A stretch of 64,000 nt of DNA, taken from Rhytidiadelphus loreus. Lineage: Eukaryota > Streptophyta > Bryopsida > Hypnales > Hylocomiaceae. The stretch lies in the NCBI GenBank assembly GCA_947034895.1, contig OX344762.1, positions 74,828,981 through 74,892,980 of the forward strand, read 5' to 3'. Both the position numbers and the translations under genes were made by a program. How positions within the stretch are numbered: the stretch's first letter is position 1; each line of letters starts with the position of its first letter. The notes under the pieces are model-generated. The model searched no databases. It was not told the DNA's origin and saw only the letters and a program-made list of their open reading frames with translations. Shown in pieces: positions 34,354 through 47,358 of the stretch.

Positions 34354-34860
34354 TCATGAGCGCACATTCTGCAGTATGGCACAACAGAGGACCACGTCTG
34401 GGAAGAAAGCAACATCCAAATCAAATCTCTGTTGTAGCTCATAAAAATAAAGTTTGAGGAAAGCAAAAACATTTTCTATGACAATGCGCCGTTTACTCAA
34501 TTTATGGTTGAATAGTTGCTCTGCTAGTGAAAGTGCTCCCACTCAATTTACGGTTGAATAGTTGCTCTACTAGTGAAAATGCTCCCACTCAATTTACGGT
34601 TGAATAGTTGCTCTGCTAGTGAAAGTGCTCCCACTCGTCGATGAGGCACCATCAACCACGGTAACAATGGATACCCTACATCTCCAACAAGATAAGGAGA
34701 AAAAACATGAAAGTCTTCAATGCCTTCCCATAGAGTTCCGCGTTGTCTATGGTAGAAAAGAGAAGACTTGTGAAGCAGGTGAGAGTCACTTGTTGAGCCA
34801 GGTATACTTGGCCCACATAAAAGTCAAGAAATTACTTTGAGCTATCAACAACTACCTAGC
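34354..34860 (-). pseudogene. PIF/Harbinger-type DDE transposase relic
   Basis: Reading the minus strand from about 34712, the frame gives LVGDVGYPLLPWLMVPH, then ALSLAEQLFNHKLSKRR, then IVIENVFAFLKLYFYEL and more to 34354. This is the C-terminal part of the HARBI1/PIF nuclease: GD.GYPLLPWLM contains the second catalytic Asp, and the [IV]E..F..LK segment contains the catalytic Glu. The frame is broken by a 46-bp triplication (34495-34632), which is not a multiple of three, so no functional enzyme can be made. Sequence upstream of 34712 shows no further conserved block. Confidence 0.8.
34495..34632. repeat. 46-bp tandem repeat, three copies
   Basis: Copies start at 34495, 34541 and 34587, each beginning ACTCAATTTA.GGTTGAATA and ending GCTCCC. 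They differ at only a few positions. The unit lies inside the transposase relic and disrupts its frame. Confidence 0.9.
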
Positions 34861-34874
34861 AATTGATGGTGTAC

Positions 34875-35088
34875 CACTATAAGAAACCCGCGTTTTAGTT
34901 GGCATTTTGTAATTTTTTCAGACACATTTTAGGAGACGTCAGAAAAAACAACTTGTGTTTTTTCACGTCCAATATAACATGCAGATGTCATTTTGGACGA
35001 GAAAAAACACAAGTTTTTTCTGACATCACCTAAAATCCATCTGAAAAAATTACAAAATGTCAACTAAAACACATAGTTTCTTATAGTG
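34875..35088. mobile_element. CACTA-like fold-back MITE, almost fully palindromic
   Basis: Starts CACTATAAGAAACCCGCG and ends in the inverse GTTTCTTATAGTG. Most of its 214 bp pairs with itself: TTTTAGTTG.CATTTTGTAA, GA.G(T)CAGAAAAAAC and ACTTGTGTTTTTTC all occur in both orientations. It belongs to the same family as the CACTA-bounded element at 27930-30390. Confidence 0.8.
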
Positions 35089-36631
35089 TATGATTGATTG
35101 TTTGTTTTACTCGAGTCTAGTCTAGTAATATGGGTTTTAGGGAGGGTGAAATTTTTTAATTTGAGGCTTGGGAATGATTTGGTTGAAGGAAAGTACCAAA
35201 GTTTAATCAATGGGCCCGAATGAAAGTACATTAATAGGCTGTTAGTGGGGAATGGCAAAAGTTTATAGGGAATACAATGACTCCCCAAAGTAGTTGGCCA
35301 CCATATAAATCGCTCTCATAAATTGAAAAATTGGAATTATGAAGTGAGATTATGACATGTTGTTGTACAAAGGAGATTCTACCTTCAAGTGCAATTTCAC
35401 TTAGAATAGACTATATTTAGACCTATTATTATTTGAATTAAATTTCTATGTAAAAATAAACTTTTTGAGAAAAGTCAAAATGTCTCATTTTTTTTTATTG
35501 AAAGAATTTACATCTTGACTAGAATTACATGTTACAAGTTTCATGAATTTCAGACTTTTTGATTGATTGAAATCTTTTTGATTGAAATTTGACCTCATAA
35601 TTTTGAATTTTGAATTTTTCACTCTATAAATTGCAAAAAAATAAAATAAAAATTCAAAGTAACATCAAATAACTATATATATCAAAAAATCCAAAACAAC
35701 CTAAAAAAACACAAAGTCCACTTAGACCCGGTCACTTTGCCACACCAAAAGTTGTTGGGTGGGCTCAACAAGAGCTCGTCTCTAGCCAGTCCTCACCATC
35801 CTCCAACATCTCCCGGCTTACAACTTCTTAAATTAATAAAATGCTAAAAATCTAATGCACATTCCCTATATCTGAGGCTCAAGTTCCTTAAGATCATTGC
35901 ACTATGCTCATTCAATTGGGAATGACAAGGCCCACCACAAGAAACAAGCCACGATCATGAAAATGCGGGCTCATCCCAGTGAGTCCGAGCTGATTTTGAA
36001 CGCGCCCGGTTACTTGATATATGCGGAAGAAAAGTGGAACTGGTCGCTCCCGTGCCGAGCTGGGTTGCTTGGCCGAGCAGGGGTGGCGATCCTCTTGGGA
36101 CACTTGAGGACGGAGGGAGTAACAGTCACAATCAACACTTCAGGTATCAGACTGACAGAATATCAACGATTTAGCACATTCCCCATGTACTTTACGAACC
36201 CACAATCCAGAGGAGCACCCAGTTCAAAATGCAAAGTAGCTGAATCTTGAAGTCGATCATGAACTCTCGTTCCTTCATGAATCTTTCGTAAATCTTTCAT
36301 AAACTGGGCATCCCACAGTAGGTTACAAAATTCATATACAAATGTGGTAGTCTACATTTCTACAATTAGCACTCATCACTTAAAATATCAAGGATTTCTT
36401 AGAAGCAATTCAAAATCCGTATCGCTGACATCTGCCACTACAGGAGCTTCAAGATTGTATATAAACCAGAGTCCTCGGCTGTTGCCAGGCAGGACCATCA
36501 GGGTCCATGATACACAATACTAACCAAAGTGTTACACAAGGCACATATGCTAAAAGTGCACAAAAGATGCACAGTAAGAAGGCCTTCAGTTCATGCTCTC
36601 AGTTACAAGCGGTCCAATTGATTTGTCAGTT
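35089..36631. other. Intergenic and STN7 3' flank
   Basis: An isolated Stowaway-like terminus, GGACGGAGGGAGTA, lies at about 36109-36122 without a recognisable partner. The 117-codon frame at 35897-36250 shows no domain and is not called. About 36250-36631 probably includes the STN7 3' untranslated region. Confidence 0.35.
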
Positions 36632-39600
36632 CTAGTTTTGCCAGCGGTTCCACCAGTTGACTCGTTTGGCAACTTCGCCACTCTGAAGATCATCCACGCT
36701 TGCTGCAATTGTCCGTGCTGCTTTTCGCTGCAATCTCAATGCTTGGGCCATGGCGTTGCGCTGAAGTGAACCCTTCTTCTTTGGTTCCTTTTCCTGTTCC
36801 AACAACGGAAGGACAAATAAGCAATTCAGTATGAATTAAGCATAGCAGTGTGGATGCCTCACATATTTGCTGTTCAAGAAAAGACAGTATAAAAACGATT
36901 CACTAACACTGACGATAGAATAGATCGCATAGCAGATCTTGTAAAGTAAAACATCATACCCGCATATCTTGTAACTGAGCCTCAGTAAACCCTCCCACAC
37001 TCTTTGTTCCAGATTTTGCCATTAGCGACGTCACCCAGTCAACACCCTCGTTCTCTTGATGCGAACCACGTGCTAAACTCAACCTCATCTGCTGCATGAT
37101 AGAAATTCCAAGTAAACCAGCTCTATTGAAATACGGGTGCGTAAGTGCAGCATTTGCGCTAATACGTTTGCGGCCTTTGAACCGCACCATATCTTTCACG
37201 AGCTCCCATCCAACACCGCCATCCATATCCAGGATCTCAAACCCCTGCTTAATATCCTTGTTTTCCTTGCTCTCTACTAAGTTCCGCCATTGCACCATGT
37301 CATATTCTCTACGTTTGAGCTGTCGATTGAAGGAAATGAGCCCACTATCGCTGCGAAGATTCGGAAATGCCATTTGTAAGAGGATCAGACCTGAGCTGTA
37401 GATATCAAACCTGTCTGGGAGATTCATCTGCCAAAGCACAGGAGAAAGAGCAGCTGCTATTATGGGTGGAGGGGCAGAGGGTGTCTGGGTGCTCATGATG
37501 TACTGCTCTGGAGCTGCATACCTGGGATCCAATAAAAACTCTTTGGGAATATAATTAATTCCCACCCTCAAGTCCGCTGCAGCTCCCAGATCGATAATTT
37601 TGAAAGTCTTTGTATCTGTAAAGACAGATCCTAGTAAGAGGATTCTTGGTAGCAAAAATTCAGAACCATGACGAACAGAAATCTACACAACTGTTTAAGC
37701 ACAAATTATGACAAACACTGCTACATACTCGCAAAGGTACCACATGAAGATATGGTTCACCAAATTGACTCAAAATGATTATGAGATTCCAACGTAAGAT
37801 GTCAGATGTGCTTCACTGGAGACTTAGATTCTGAGCACAATCAATACCCAAAAGCCAGCTTGAAAGAAACACACAACTTGGAAGAGGCGATAAAGAGATG
37901 CCAGTGGCAAGGGGAGATGATCGGTAATATTGGAATACCATCTGAGAATATGATGTTTTGAGGTTTAATATCACGATGCACAATCCCTGTCGAATGCAGC
38001 TGGGCAAGTGCGCCCAAGATCTGTCGCATGATCGTCCGCAATATTCTGTTTTGACGTTCAGGCCCCCGGGGCAAATCGTCTCCTTCGCCTGGTCCGAGAA
38101 TCAACTCTTCAACATTATAAGGAAAATCCCTGTTAGCCATCAGGTCAGCTAAAGTTGAGTTCCCTTCAAACCTCCATAACAACCAAAACTCCTCTTTCCC
38201 CTTAGATGAGGTATTTCCAAGAAAACCATGGACGAAATCTGCACAACTCTTGCGACAAGCGCGTCTTACGCGCTCGTTCATCCAAGCTTCCACAGCTCCA
38301 TACTCATTCGCTTTCTTCACCACCAAAGGACCGTCATTCCTCAGCAGTTGCTTGTTACTGAGGGATGCCTTGTACACAGTGCCGAAAGCACCTTCACCTA
38401 TCTTCTTTCCAAGACTTATATCCTCCTTCCGGAACTTAGGACGAAAGAGGTTCTCTAAGGGCGCAAGCACAAACATGTCCCAAAAGCCCGGTGCAACCCC
38501 TGCTCATTCACATGAAAATAGTGAGCAACAGCATTTTGCAACGTGCGTACAACACAAGCTCTGTTACTGCTCGCCGACATAGGGCAGAAGGAAATTAAAA
38601 CATCCTTAGTCTAGACCACGTTTGCAAAGATCCATCAAGCTGAAATTGCATAAAAACTTGACGCGCACTCACTTCATGCACCCTTGACCTACTCATCCTC
38701 CAGCTGAACAATAATCTACTCTAATTTCCATAAAATGCAGAATGGAACCGTAGCTGAAGGAAATCCAGTGCTACTTCATTTTTCAAATACTGTCCAACCT
38801 AAAACAGGCATAGAGTTATCTGCTTGCACACGTCTACATAGCAAAAAAAATAGTCAACTTTGTTAACACCATTGCAGTATGTAATTCAGTGGAAAAGCTT
38901 CAGATACTCGTTAACTCGTCTCATTACAATCGCCGAAGCAGATTACATAATTTCAGCTTGTGATTCTCTTCTTAACAAAAAAATCAGGGAGGCCTCCAAG
39001 AGAGACAACACCAAGCCCGTCACTCGACCTTGTGAAATCAGAATGATGAGCTCCACCGTCGAAAGCATTATCTATTCACATTTCTGAAATACTCCACAAG
39101 AACATTTTCTTTAACTAAATCTTCCGTGATACAAACTAAATGGATTCATCATTGTTTCGGATGACCGGCTCGCTGTTTCGGTTTTGAAATTTTGAATTCG
39201 TTCACAATACAGCTCCAGAATGAGCGCAAGGAAAAGTACTTTAGTGAATGAATAAAAAACTATCTAAACTAGCGTTCCAAATTCCGCTACCTCTAGAGTC
39301 AATCCTCATTCACGAGATACTCGTACCTCACCTCCTCTGGCCTCCCTCAATGTACAGGACACCGCAATTGCCCAAACGAACACACGCAAGAAACAGGAGA
39401 AGCCTCCAATCAAGAACATTACCATTAATCAATTAACATTCACTTCAGCCACTACTAACCTGGCGTCGACCATAGGTACGCCACAATGATCAACGTCAGC
39501 GCCACTCCTGGCACGGTAACCTGAAATCCCTGCCGCGGCAGCGTACTCCGGTACACCACATCTCCGCATTCCATCACCGTGCACGGCAATCCCACTCCCA

Positions 39601-39820
39601 CTCCCAATACAAGCCCGTGCAAATGCTCCACAAGTTCGAAGCTCGCCCGACATCCCACTCTCTGGCCCCTCTCTTCCTTCCTCACTCGTAACGAGCTCGT
39701 CCCGGGCCATTTCACCACCAATTTCCTCCCCGTAACAAATCTTTCGCGATTACTACTCGTGAGCTGCGACGACGCTCGCACATCGGCAAGTGCTAACAAT
39801 CCTCCGCTCGTGCACGCCAT
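36632..39820 (-). CDS. STN7: Chloroplast thylakoid Ser/Thr kinase STN7 (state transitions)
   Basis: Thylakoid kinase that phosphorylates LHCII when the plastoquinone pool is reduced, driving state transitions. Minus-strand exons are 39820-39460, 38499-37939, 37615-36960 and 36793-36632; all junctions are GT-AG and in phase, giving 579 residues (Arabidopsis 562). Residues 1-60, rich in Ser and Arg, fit a plastid transit peptide. The lumenal redox pair is present as C80 and C85 in GVGLPCTVMECGD. A hydrophobic segment at about 102-118 is the single membrane span. The stromal kinase domain has P-loop GEGAFGTV (155-162), Lys 182, HRD (295-297), Asn 302 and DLG (316-318) in place of DFG, as is usual for STN7. 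Further phrases DPRYAAPEQYIMST and SPVLWQMNLPDRFD and a basic C-terminal tail ending VNWWNRW match STN7 better than STN8. Confidence 0.94.
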
Positions 39821-40060
39821 GGCCGTGTTCGCCGTTGTCCCTTAACTTATTCTGTCTCCACCACCACCATCGCTCCACCTTGAAGCTCTTGTTGGAGGCT
39901 CGGGCCAGCAGCATCCTTGCACAGGCTATACAAGGCTGGCAAGCTTTGACGTCCACACACTCCAACCGCCTCCACTGGTGCAGTGTGAACGGGGCTTAGA
40001 GATACTAGGGTAGCTTACGAGTGAGTTCCACAGACTGTACACGTGGATATTTGTTAATTG
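39821..40060 (-). promoter_or_regulatory. STN7 5' leader and promoter with a G-box
   Basis: A perfect G-box core CACGTG lies at 40042-40047, about 220 bp upstream of the STN7 start codon. G-boxes are bound by bZIP and bHLH factors in light-regulated plant promoters, which suits a photosynthetic regulator. The leader itself is C/A-rich in the plus-strand reading. Confidence 0.4.
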
Positions 40061-42333
40061 GAATTTTTTTGAAACCCTATTGTGGCCTGGATTGGTGAGG
40101 TTCGGGTAAGGTTCGGGTTGTGGCCTGTGGGGAGGTTCGTAATCCTTTTCCGGCTTTTCATTGGTTGGTTGTGAAATGTCATCCGCATCCAACGTATGGA
40201 ACTGCTGATTTTATACCCGCAGGGTAACTTCACCCAAAACCGACCCAAGGGGTACACGTAAATGTAGGAAAAAATGGGAAATTTGTGGAATTTTTTTGTA
40301 CTATGGCCTTTGGATTAAAAATTTTACCATATTGAAGAACAGGTTACGCATATCTCCTACCAAATTTGAAAATAACAAAGAAGTAGAGGATATCCTAAAA
40401 AAGCTTGCAATGCAAAGATGTGAGAAGAAACAATAATACACTAATCATTTTGCAAATACATTTTCCACCTCATATTTTCAAATTCAAGAAACCCAATCTT
40501 AAATGTAAAAACAATCATATTTTCACAAAAAGATTTAATTTCTATAGAAATTTGAAGCCCAATGTCAACATCCTAGTGTTGAAGACATTTGGCATCTTTC
40601 AATAAATGGATCCCATTATATTTTGTTTATCTCCCCCCAATATTTTATTTTATGTTCCCTCAGTTCTCCATCATTGGGAACTTTGATTGCACATTGCTCC
40701 CTTATTCGGGTTCTCCATGTCCGCTCCATGGCGTGTATGGCCTTCCTTGAACATCCAAAACACATTATTTTAGTGGAAAATTCACACACTTTAGAATAAG
40801 GAGATACACTACTTCAAAAATTCATGACTTATTCATACAATGTTCAAATAACGAATGCTAAAGTGTGTTAGAATCCCTTTTCCATTACTAATAAGATTCA
40901 ATAAAAAAATTATTATATCTAATAATAGAAGTTTTCACAATAGTAATAATTAGTGATTATGGGTGCTTCTACCGTAGTTGAAGCTAGTGGAAACCACTTC
41001 CAAAATAGAATCCCTTTACACAAATTAGTTAAAGTATTTTGAAATCTTCAAACATATAAGCCACATATTATTTATAGAATGGAGTATACAAAATAAACTC
41101 ATTTCATATATGGCTGTTGAACGGAGATTCTCATGATAAATTTGAAAGCATTCTTTCAACCAACACATAAATTTGTTGCCATGTGATGAGAAATACATCT
41201 TAGGCCTTGTCATTGGAGTCAATCTATTATTGCATATTGTGTGAGCCTTTTACAATGTCCTAAATGCAGGGTAACATATAAAAATACAATAAGGTGTTGG
41301 CACATTCTCTTGGCACCTTTGTTTTTCTATACATGCTTAACATAATTAAGTTCAAAATTGTAAATGTGTCATTAAATGACAAAGAGGATCATTCATCTTA
41401 CACTTCTCCAAATAAATGACTTACATATTCGCATACATATTGACAATGCTTGTAGAAATGAGGGAAGAAGAAATCCAGTGCCACCACTTGTGGGAACATA
41501 TCTGACAAGTATAAGATGATGCCCATAACTAATTGACATCATCCACATCCAACATGTATGTTGTGTACTCCAAGTAGGATGGAGTGTCTGAACACTCTCC
41601 CTAGGTGAGCGACTTTGCCTCAAAATTGATACCATTGGAAATTCCCGCGGAAATTGTATAGATACCATTGTGGTGATGTGGATAGTTTACAATTTAAAAT
41701 GAATATTTATCTTTTTTAAGTTCAAGTGTAGTAGTAGGTGTTGTATTAGATGGTATTGGTGCTATTCATGTTCTAGTTGGATACTTGGATGTGAACAAGT
41801 AGTTAGTTAGATGAATGAGTTGGTAGGTGGAATTAGTGATAAGTTAGGGTTAGGTGGCAATTAGCCACTAAGGATTTGGGTTTATTTGAGAGTATTTAAG
41901 GGTGAGCTTGCTACCCATTGGGATCTCTTGGACCTTGGAGAGGGTGTGGGTGAATTTTAGAGGATATTGAGGGCTAGGGTTCAATTTTGTGCAAAGTAGT
42001 GTATCTAACTTCCATTATTTATAAAGAAGGTAGTTTTGGCATTGGATATTATAGCTATTGTGTACTATTAGTGTTTTTATTTGAGTTGAGATTTTGAGGG
42101 AATTTTTTTACCAAAATATATTGTTGGTAAAAGAAATTTGGAAGCCTTATAGTTTACAGATCATCAATTACAAAGCATTGAAGTGGAGGATGTATAATAT
42201 CTATTGAATCTAAGGCAATAACATTTGAAGGAGCATACTTCTCAAAGTTTTTTCATTACATGATTATGAAATTTGGTGAGTAGGTGACTTACCTCTTCAC
42301 TAGTATTCTATAAAAAATTTATGAGCTTTAGAC
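40061..42333. other. Intergenic with unassigned repeat relics
   Basis: Minus-strand frames at 41025-41222 and 41393-41668 look like fragments of one decayed coding region (W, C and M-rich), but I recognise no transposase motif. 41690-42060 has the look of a long terminal repeat fragment, with a TATA-like GTATTTAAGGG near 41894, but no TG..CA ends or primer site was found. Confidence 0.3.
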
Positions 42334-43394
42334 TTAACCCCTAAAGTCACATTGTCCCTTCGAGGGACAAAATGAATTTTGGGTAGGCTCGTATGGTCTC
42401 AATATTTGCTGTGATTTTTTGAAACTTTTTGTGAAGATAGAAAAACACATTAGATTTTGGTGAATATAAATTTTATTTATATTGGTGCCAAGAGTGAAAG
42501 TTATGTTACAATAAGCCCCAATTTTAGTTTGGCGGGCAAGGACCTTTCCACACACAATAACTTGAAATAAAACAATTTAGAAATTTGATTTTCATAGATT
42601 GTATTTTTATCTATATGGGAAGCTTTGATTAATTCCATTTGTACTAGTGATGTAAAAATTATGGGCAATCTTGTTTTTTGAGTACTTCGAGCATCTTTTT
42701 GGAAAAATAACTTGTAGGATTCATTTCTAGACACATTGAAATAGACCCCACCCCTTTTTCTATGTCATGCCCAAAGTTATATTCCATACTTTCTTCGCAT
42801 ACGGTAGTGCTCCTAAATTCCGGCATAGGAAATATAGTTTTTGTTTTTTTCCAATTTTTTTCTAGAGATTGTAAAGGCATACTATATCTTTCAATCTACC
42901 ATTTGAATTTTTGAGTTTCAGAATTGTGTGGTAGAGAACTTGCTCAAAAATTTATGTGAGGCATTGTGAACTTTTCAACATTGTTGCATTGCAAGATTTA
43001 TTTAGATGTGTTCCATGTCTTTTTTTTCCTTGAAATTTTTTTGAGACATTTCTAAAATGATCTAAAATATGCTAAATATGATCTAAATATGATCTAAAAT
43101 ATGCTAAAAATGATCTAATGATCTAAAATATGCCACAATCAATGGTCAAAGGGAGATGAAGTTCTCAGGCACAGTAAAAAATAAAAAAACTATCACTTGA
43201 AATGCCTATGTCTTTCAATCTGTACAGTCAAATGTGACGAATTTTTTATTACTTCTTCATCTACAAGAATAGTACAATAACCTGTAGTCATATTTTCAAA
43301 AATAGTATTTTGTTGAAAATTTTGATAAATGCAACAATAGTGGCAGTTTTCAGTGGCTTTTGACAGAAAATGATCTTAGTCCTTTAGGGGTAAA
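42334..43394 (+). mobile_element. Family A element (TTAA/CCC termini)
   Basis: Begins TTAACCCCTAAAGTCAC and ends AGTCCTTTAGGGGTAA. The interior is related to the copy at 28339-29251 and to the reference copy. A local array of the word ATGATCTAAA/ATATGCTAAA (about 43056-43132) and an unusual sequence of short repeats lie near its right end. Confidence 0.6.
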
Positions 43395-43696
43395 AACTTG
43401 AACCTACTTCTACTTAACAATTTTTTAATGAGTGAAAATGAAGTTGTTGTTTTCTTAAAATTTGTAGACTCTCAATTCAATTCTTTAACATAAAAAATTA
43501 GAAATTCAAAATGATAAGAGCAAAAATTTTAAGCTAAGAAGATTCAAAGTCAAAAAATTTAGTTGAGTGAGGTGCAAAAAAAAATTCTTTCTTCACTTTA
43601 ATTGGAAGTATTTTGCAATATATGTGGTTAGAATTTTAAAATTTCTTCCTCACATTCTTACACTAGTCTACTAAAAGATCCTATAGTTAGGTATGC

Positions 43697-43723
43697 AAAA
43701 AAAAAAAAAAAAAAAAAAAAAAA
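43697..43723. repeat. Poly(A) run of 27
   Basis: An uninterrupted run of 27 A on the plus strand. It is followed 70 bp later by GGGACTTTAAAGGTTAA (43789-43805), which looks like another family A right end. Confidence 0.9.
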
Positions 43724-44340
43724 TTAAAGTTTTTCACTCTTTATAATAATAATGGTAGTATTGAGTGTTTTTTGATGGAAAATGGTTTTGGGACTTTAAA
43801 GGTTAATCTCAATTATTTAGTTATGAATGGAATATTGGTAGCAACCAAGAGAGAAGTTGTGAAGTAGGAACAATAATTTATAAATCAGTTGTAGTAATTT
43901 AGTTACTACATATGGATAGGAGTTTAGAATGATATGAAATTTTTAATGTAGGTTTCCCACAAAATACTTAAAGTGGTGCCAAAAATTGAGATCATTTGGG
44001 AATAAGATTTTGAAGTTATAGAAGCTAAAAGTAGACATTGTTAAATTGTATGTGGTAGAAGGAAAATTTATTTAAAAAAAGAAGATTTGGGATATATTTA
44101 GAGATAATTAGTTGTAAAGAAAATAAAGTATTTCAAGACACTGCAAATAAATTCACTACAACAAGAAAAGGCTATGTACCATTTCGAATCCACTCACAAA
44201 CTTTATGACACTACTTGTGTTGAATTTATAAGGATTGGCGGCTAATCTATCCTTAAAATTGCACTAATTTGTCTTGACTTGCGTTGCATGCACTAATCTA
44301 AAGTACCTTGTACATTTTTATTGAATGCCTTCACATTTTT

Positions 44341-45740
44341 CAATGTAAATGGGAGCCATAACTGATTAGAATGCATGGTGCTAATTGCATATGTCTTCTA
44401 TTGTAATAAATGCTTGAATAATCCAATACTAGAGAAAAAATTGTCCATTGCTATGATATGCTCTTTGCCCTCCATTGGTACTATTAAGAGCAAAATCATT
44501 GTACAAGCCAAATGTAGCTCATTCCAACATACCCCCTTTTCTACACTTGTGTATTCTTCTACAATATCATTCTTTCTAGAATAAATATTAAAGTTTGAAA
44601 CGTACTTGGATCACAAATCAGTCAAATACCACAATTTCAAGACCAACTTCTCTAGCTTCTATAGTGTATACTACTTTGCTAGGTAATACATACTTTTATA
44701 TTATATCATCATTTTGTCAACGGTAACAAATTTCTTGACATGACACTCATTTGCAAGTTTTGCAAATTGCATTTATAAACCATTTTAGTTGCTCCAATTT
44801 ATCATAGCACATCTTTAACTTCTCCCTCTTATTTGTTGTTTGTTTAATTCAATGATTTTGTTAGAATTTCAAAACAAACCAAAGACATGAGTTTGGAGTT
44901 AGTTGGGCAATGAAAAATTGAACCTCTTTTGTACCAATACGTTCTTACATTGGGTTGTTAAAGTTATAAAATAGCACCCAAAAAAATTTGAGCTCAAAAT
45001 CCCAGTAAATTTTTATGAGTTTGGAGTTGTATGTAATAAAAACTTGATTCCTTGTAGAATCACAATACACATATTTGATGCTATTTGTATCCCCAATATC
45101 ACCACCGTCAACCTCTTCGTCTTCTTAACAATAATTCAATGTTGTATATTCTAATTCCATTTCACTGCTACTATCATAATTTATAGTAGGAGGTTGAAGT
45201 AGTCTCCATCCCTACATTTATGTTGTCGTACTAGATCCTACAGTGTAGAATTTAGAACTTCAAAAATATTTGCATTTCCCACCCCCATGCCCTCACAATC
45301 TATTGAATTGCTCTTAAGGTCTATTCCTAACTTCCCTTCCCAAATCCAATCCCTCATGCCCCATCTATCACCTCCCCCACCATCGCATTTCACCCCTCCT
45401 AAGTTACAAAAACATGTAGATGCTCTTATTGGCAAAATTGTGTGCCATATTGTTCCCAATATTGTCTCCTCCACTTTGCCAAGATTCTAAATTGTAGTGG
45501 AGCGTGAAGCATCTACAGTGGCCACCACAATTCCTTGAATGTTTTGACCCCATCAAAAGTGTAAATATTATCGTCAAAATAATCCTCTTCAAACTCTTCG
45601 CAAGTGGAATCTCTACCTTCACTATAATTTTGTTCTTGGCCAAAGATGAAGTCATAATCAAATTTATCAATGAAGTGTATGCTTCCAAAATAATAATTTT
45701 CATTTCTTGTGAGAAGCATATATAGGGGGCACAGGGCATG
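44341..45740 (-). pseudogene. piggyBac-like transposase relic
   Basis: The minus strand from about 44650 to 44341 reads, with stops, LKLWYLTDL, SKYVSNFNIYSRKN, then ELHLACTMILLLIVP, HIIAMDNFFSSIGLFKHLL and KTYAISTMHSNQLWLP. This follows the order of the piggyBac-type DDE domain (DDE_Tnp_1_7): a K.W.L.D block, a Y..NF.IY block, the catalytic Asp in MDNFFSS, and the T[IVR]..NR..LP-like block. A TGA, a TAG and at least one frameshift near 44640 break it. Acidic frames at 45404-45740 may be the N-terminal part; that extent is uncertain. Confidence 0.65.
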
Positions 45741-46695
45741 GGATTAGATACTCAAGGAGTTGATTTGGTGAAGATGGAGGTGTTGGACTCTCAAATAGTA
45801 GTTACAGATTGTTGGTTGTTGTTGTAGCTTGTTATAGCAATTGGTATCTCTTCCTTACCAATAGCCCATGCTATACAACTCATAACACTACAATACAAAA
45901 AAAGATCAAATTTGACAACTACAAATTCAAATTTAATGCAAACATCAAACTACAAGGCTGCACCTAATAACACTCTAAGAATAAACTAAAATTTGAGTTT
46001 TTAGCTCATTATATGAAAAAATTCATAACTTTCATATATATAATGAAAATTTTGAAGAGTTTCATATTTCATGAAGCTAATAAAAAATACCATTAATTTA
46101 TTGAAAAAATTTGAAATGTGTTACCTCTACAGTCTATGGAAAACAATAAATCTTCACGAAAAAATTGTCATGTGTGACATGTGAAGTGCATGATTCATGT
46201 TAATTGCAAATTATGTAGAGGGGCAAGAGGTTGTGAGGGGAGGCTTTGAGTGCAAAAAAGACTTTGTAGGGGACTTTGAGGATTTGGGCCTTGGTTTAAC
46301 CCCTAAATGTTTTGGAATATGTTTTCACCAAAAATGTTCCAAAAATGTAATTTCTAGTAGAAGCAGCGGTGTTATTATGTGAACATGTAAACATGAGCCT
46401 ATGAGCGGTGAGCAAGGACTATGTGAGTGATGAGCAGGGATTATGTGAGCGGTGAGCTCAAAAATTTGAAGAAGCATTAGAAAACTTAATAATATTCCTA
46501 GAAATAGATTCCATCTAGAAATTTTAGTCAAATTTTGCTATTTTTAGTAAATTTTTGCACCTATTACTGTGGACCTATTACCATGGTTATATAGAATTTA
46601 GATGAAAATTATAATTTTCAGTGTTGTCTAAAATATTAGAAGTATTTGATATGAAAGATGGATGGAGATAGAAATAAGTTTGTATAGAATATTGA

Positions 46696-47209
46696 TTGAT
46701 CACTATCCTATAGGCATTGTGGGTCTTCTCAAGGCTGATGGAACGGTACTAATAATATTCTCTTGATGCACCATGGTTGGACTTGTTTATATTTTAGAAA
46801 AAAAAATTGTTAATAAGAATTATTTTTATATCTAATGGTCTTTGTCATAGTAAATTTTATTTTGGTTGATCATTGTTTTGTAGCATCATAAATCTTCTCA
46901 TGGTCAATGGGAAGGTACCAACACTTCTTTCTGGATTTGCAAGTTGGTGAACTGGTTTAGATTTTAGAAAAAAATATTTGTTAATAGTAATTTAATATAT
47001 GTGAAAAGAACTTAGCCACACCAAATTTCATTTTTGTTGATCACTATTTTGTAATAGCGTGGATCTTCTTGGAGTCGACCGGGGTATCTATACTTCTGTC
47101 TTGATGTGTTGGTAATTGAACTTGTTAAGATTTTGAAAGAAATATTTGGTTGATAGGAATTATTTTTGTAAGGAGTGAGCTTAGTTACACCTAATTGTTG
47201 ATTAGTTGA
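46696..47209. repeat. Tandem repeat of about 170 bp, three copies plus a partial
   Basis: Units start at 46696, 46866 and 47037, with a fourth start at 47206, spaced 170, 171 and 169 bp. Each begins TTGATCACTAT/TTGATCATTGT, continues with a GATCTTCT-type phrase (TCTTCTCAAGG, TCTTCTCATGG, TCTTCTTGGAG), and later has TTAGAAAAAAAT or its variant. Confidence 0.75.
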
Positions 47210-47358
47210 CCATTGTCCTCTTGAAGGACCTTCCGAGATCCAACTCTTCCATTTTTTATTAGAAGGTCATTTTATTAATCACTCCCCTTTTGTTGCTTGG
47301 TACTGAGCTTAGTACCTCTCGGTGTTGAAAGGAGTATCAAGCACTTATCATCTTGATA

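Noticed and set aside
36632..39820. STN8 (PSII core kinase) as the identity of the thylakoid kinase
   Set aside because: The N-terminal GVGLPCTVMECGD, the activation-segment phrases and the C-terminal tail fit STN7 as I know it.
41690..42060. Solo LTR of a retrotransposon
   Set aside because: TATA-like sequence only; no TG..CA ends, target duplication or primer-binding site could be seen.
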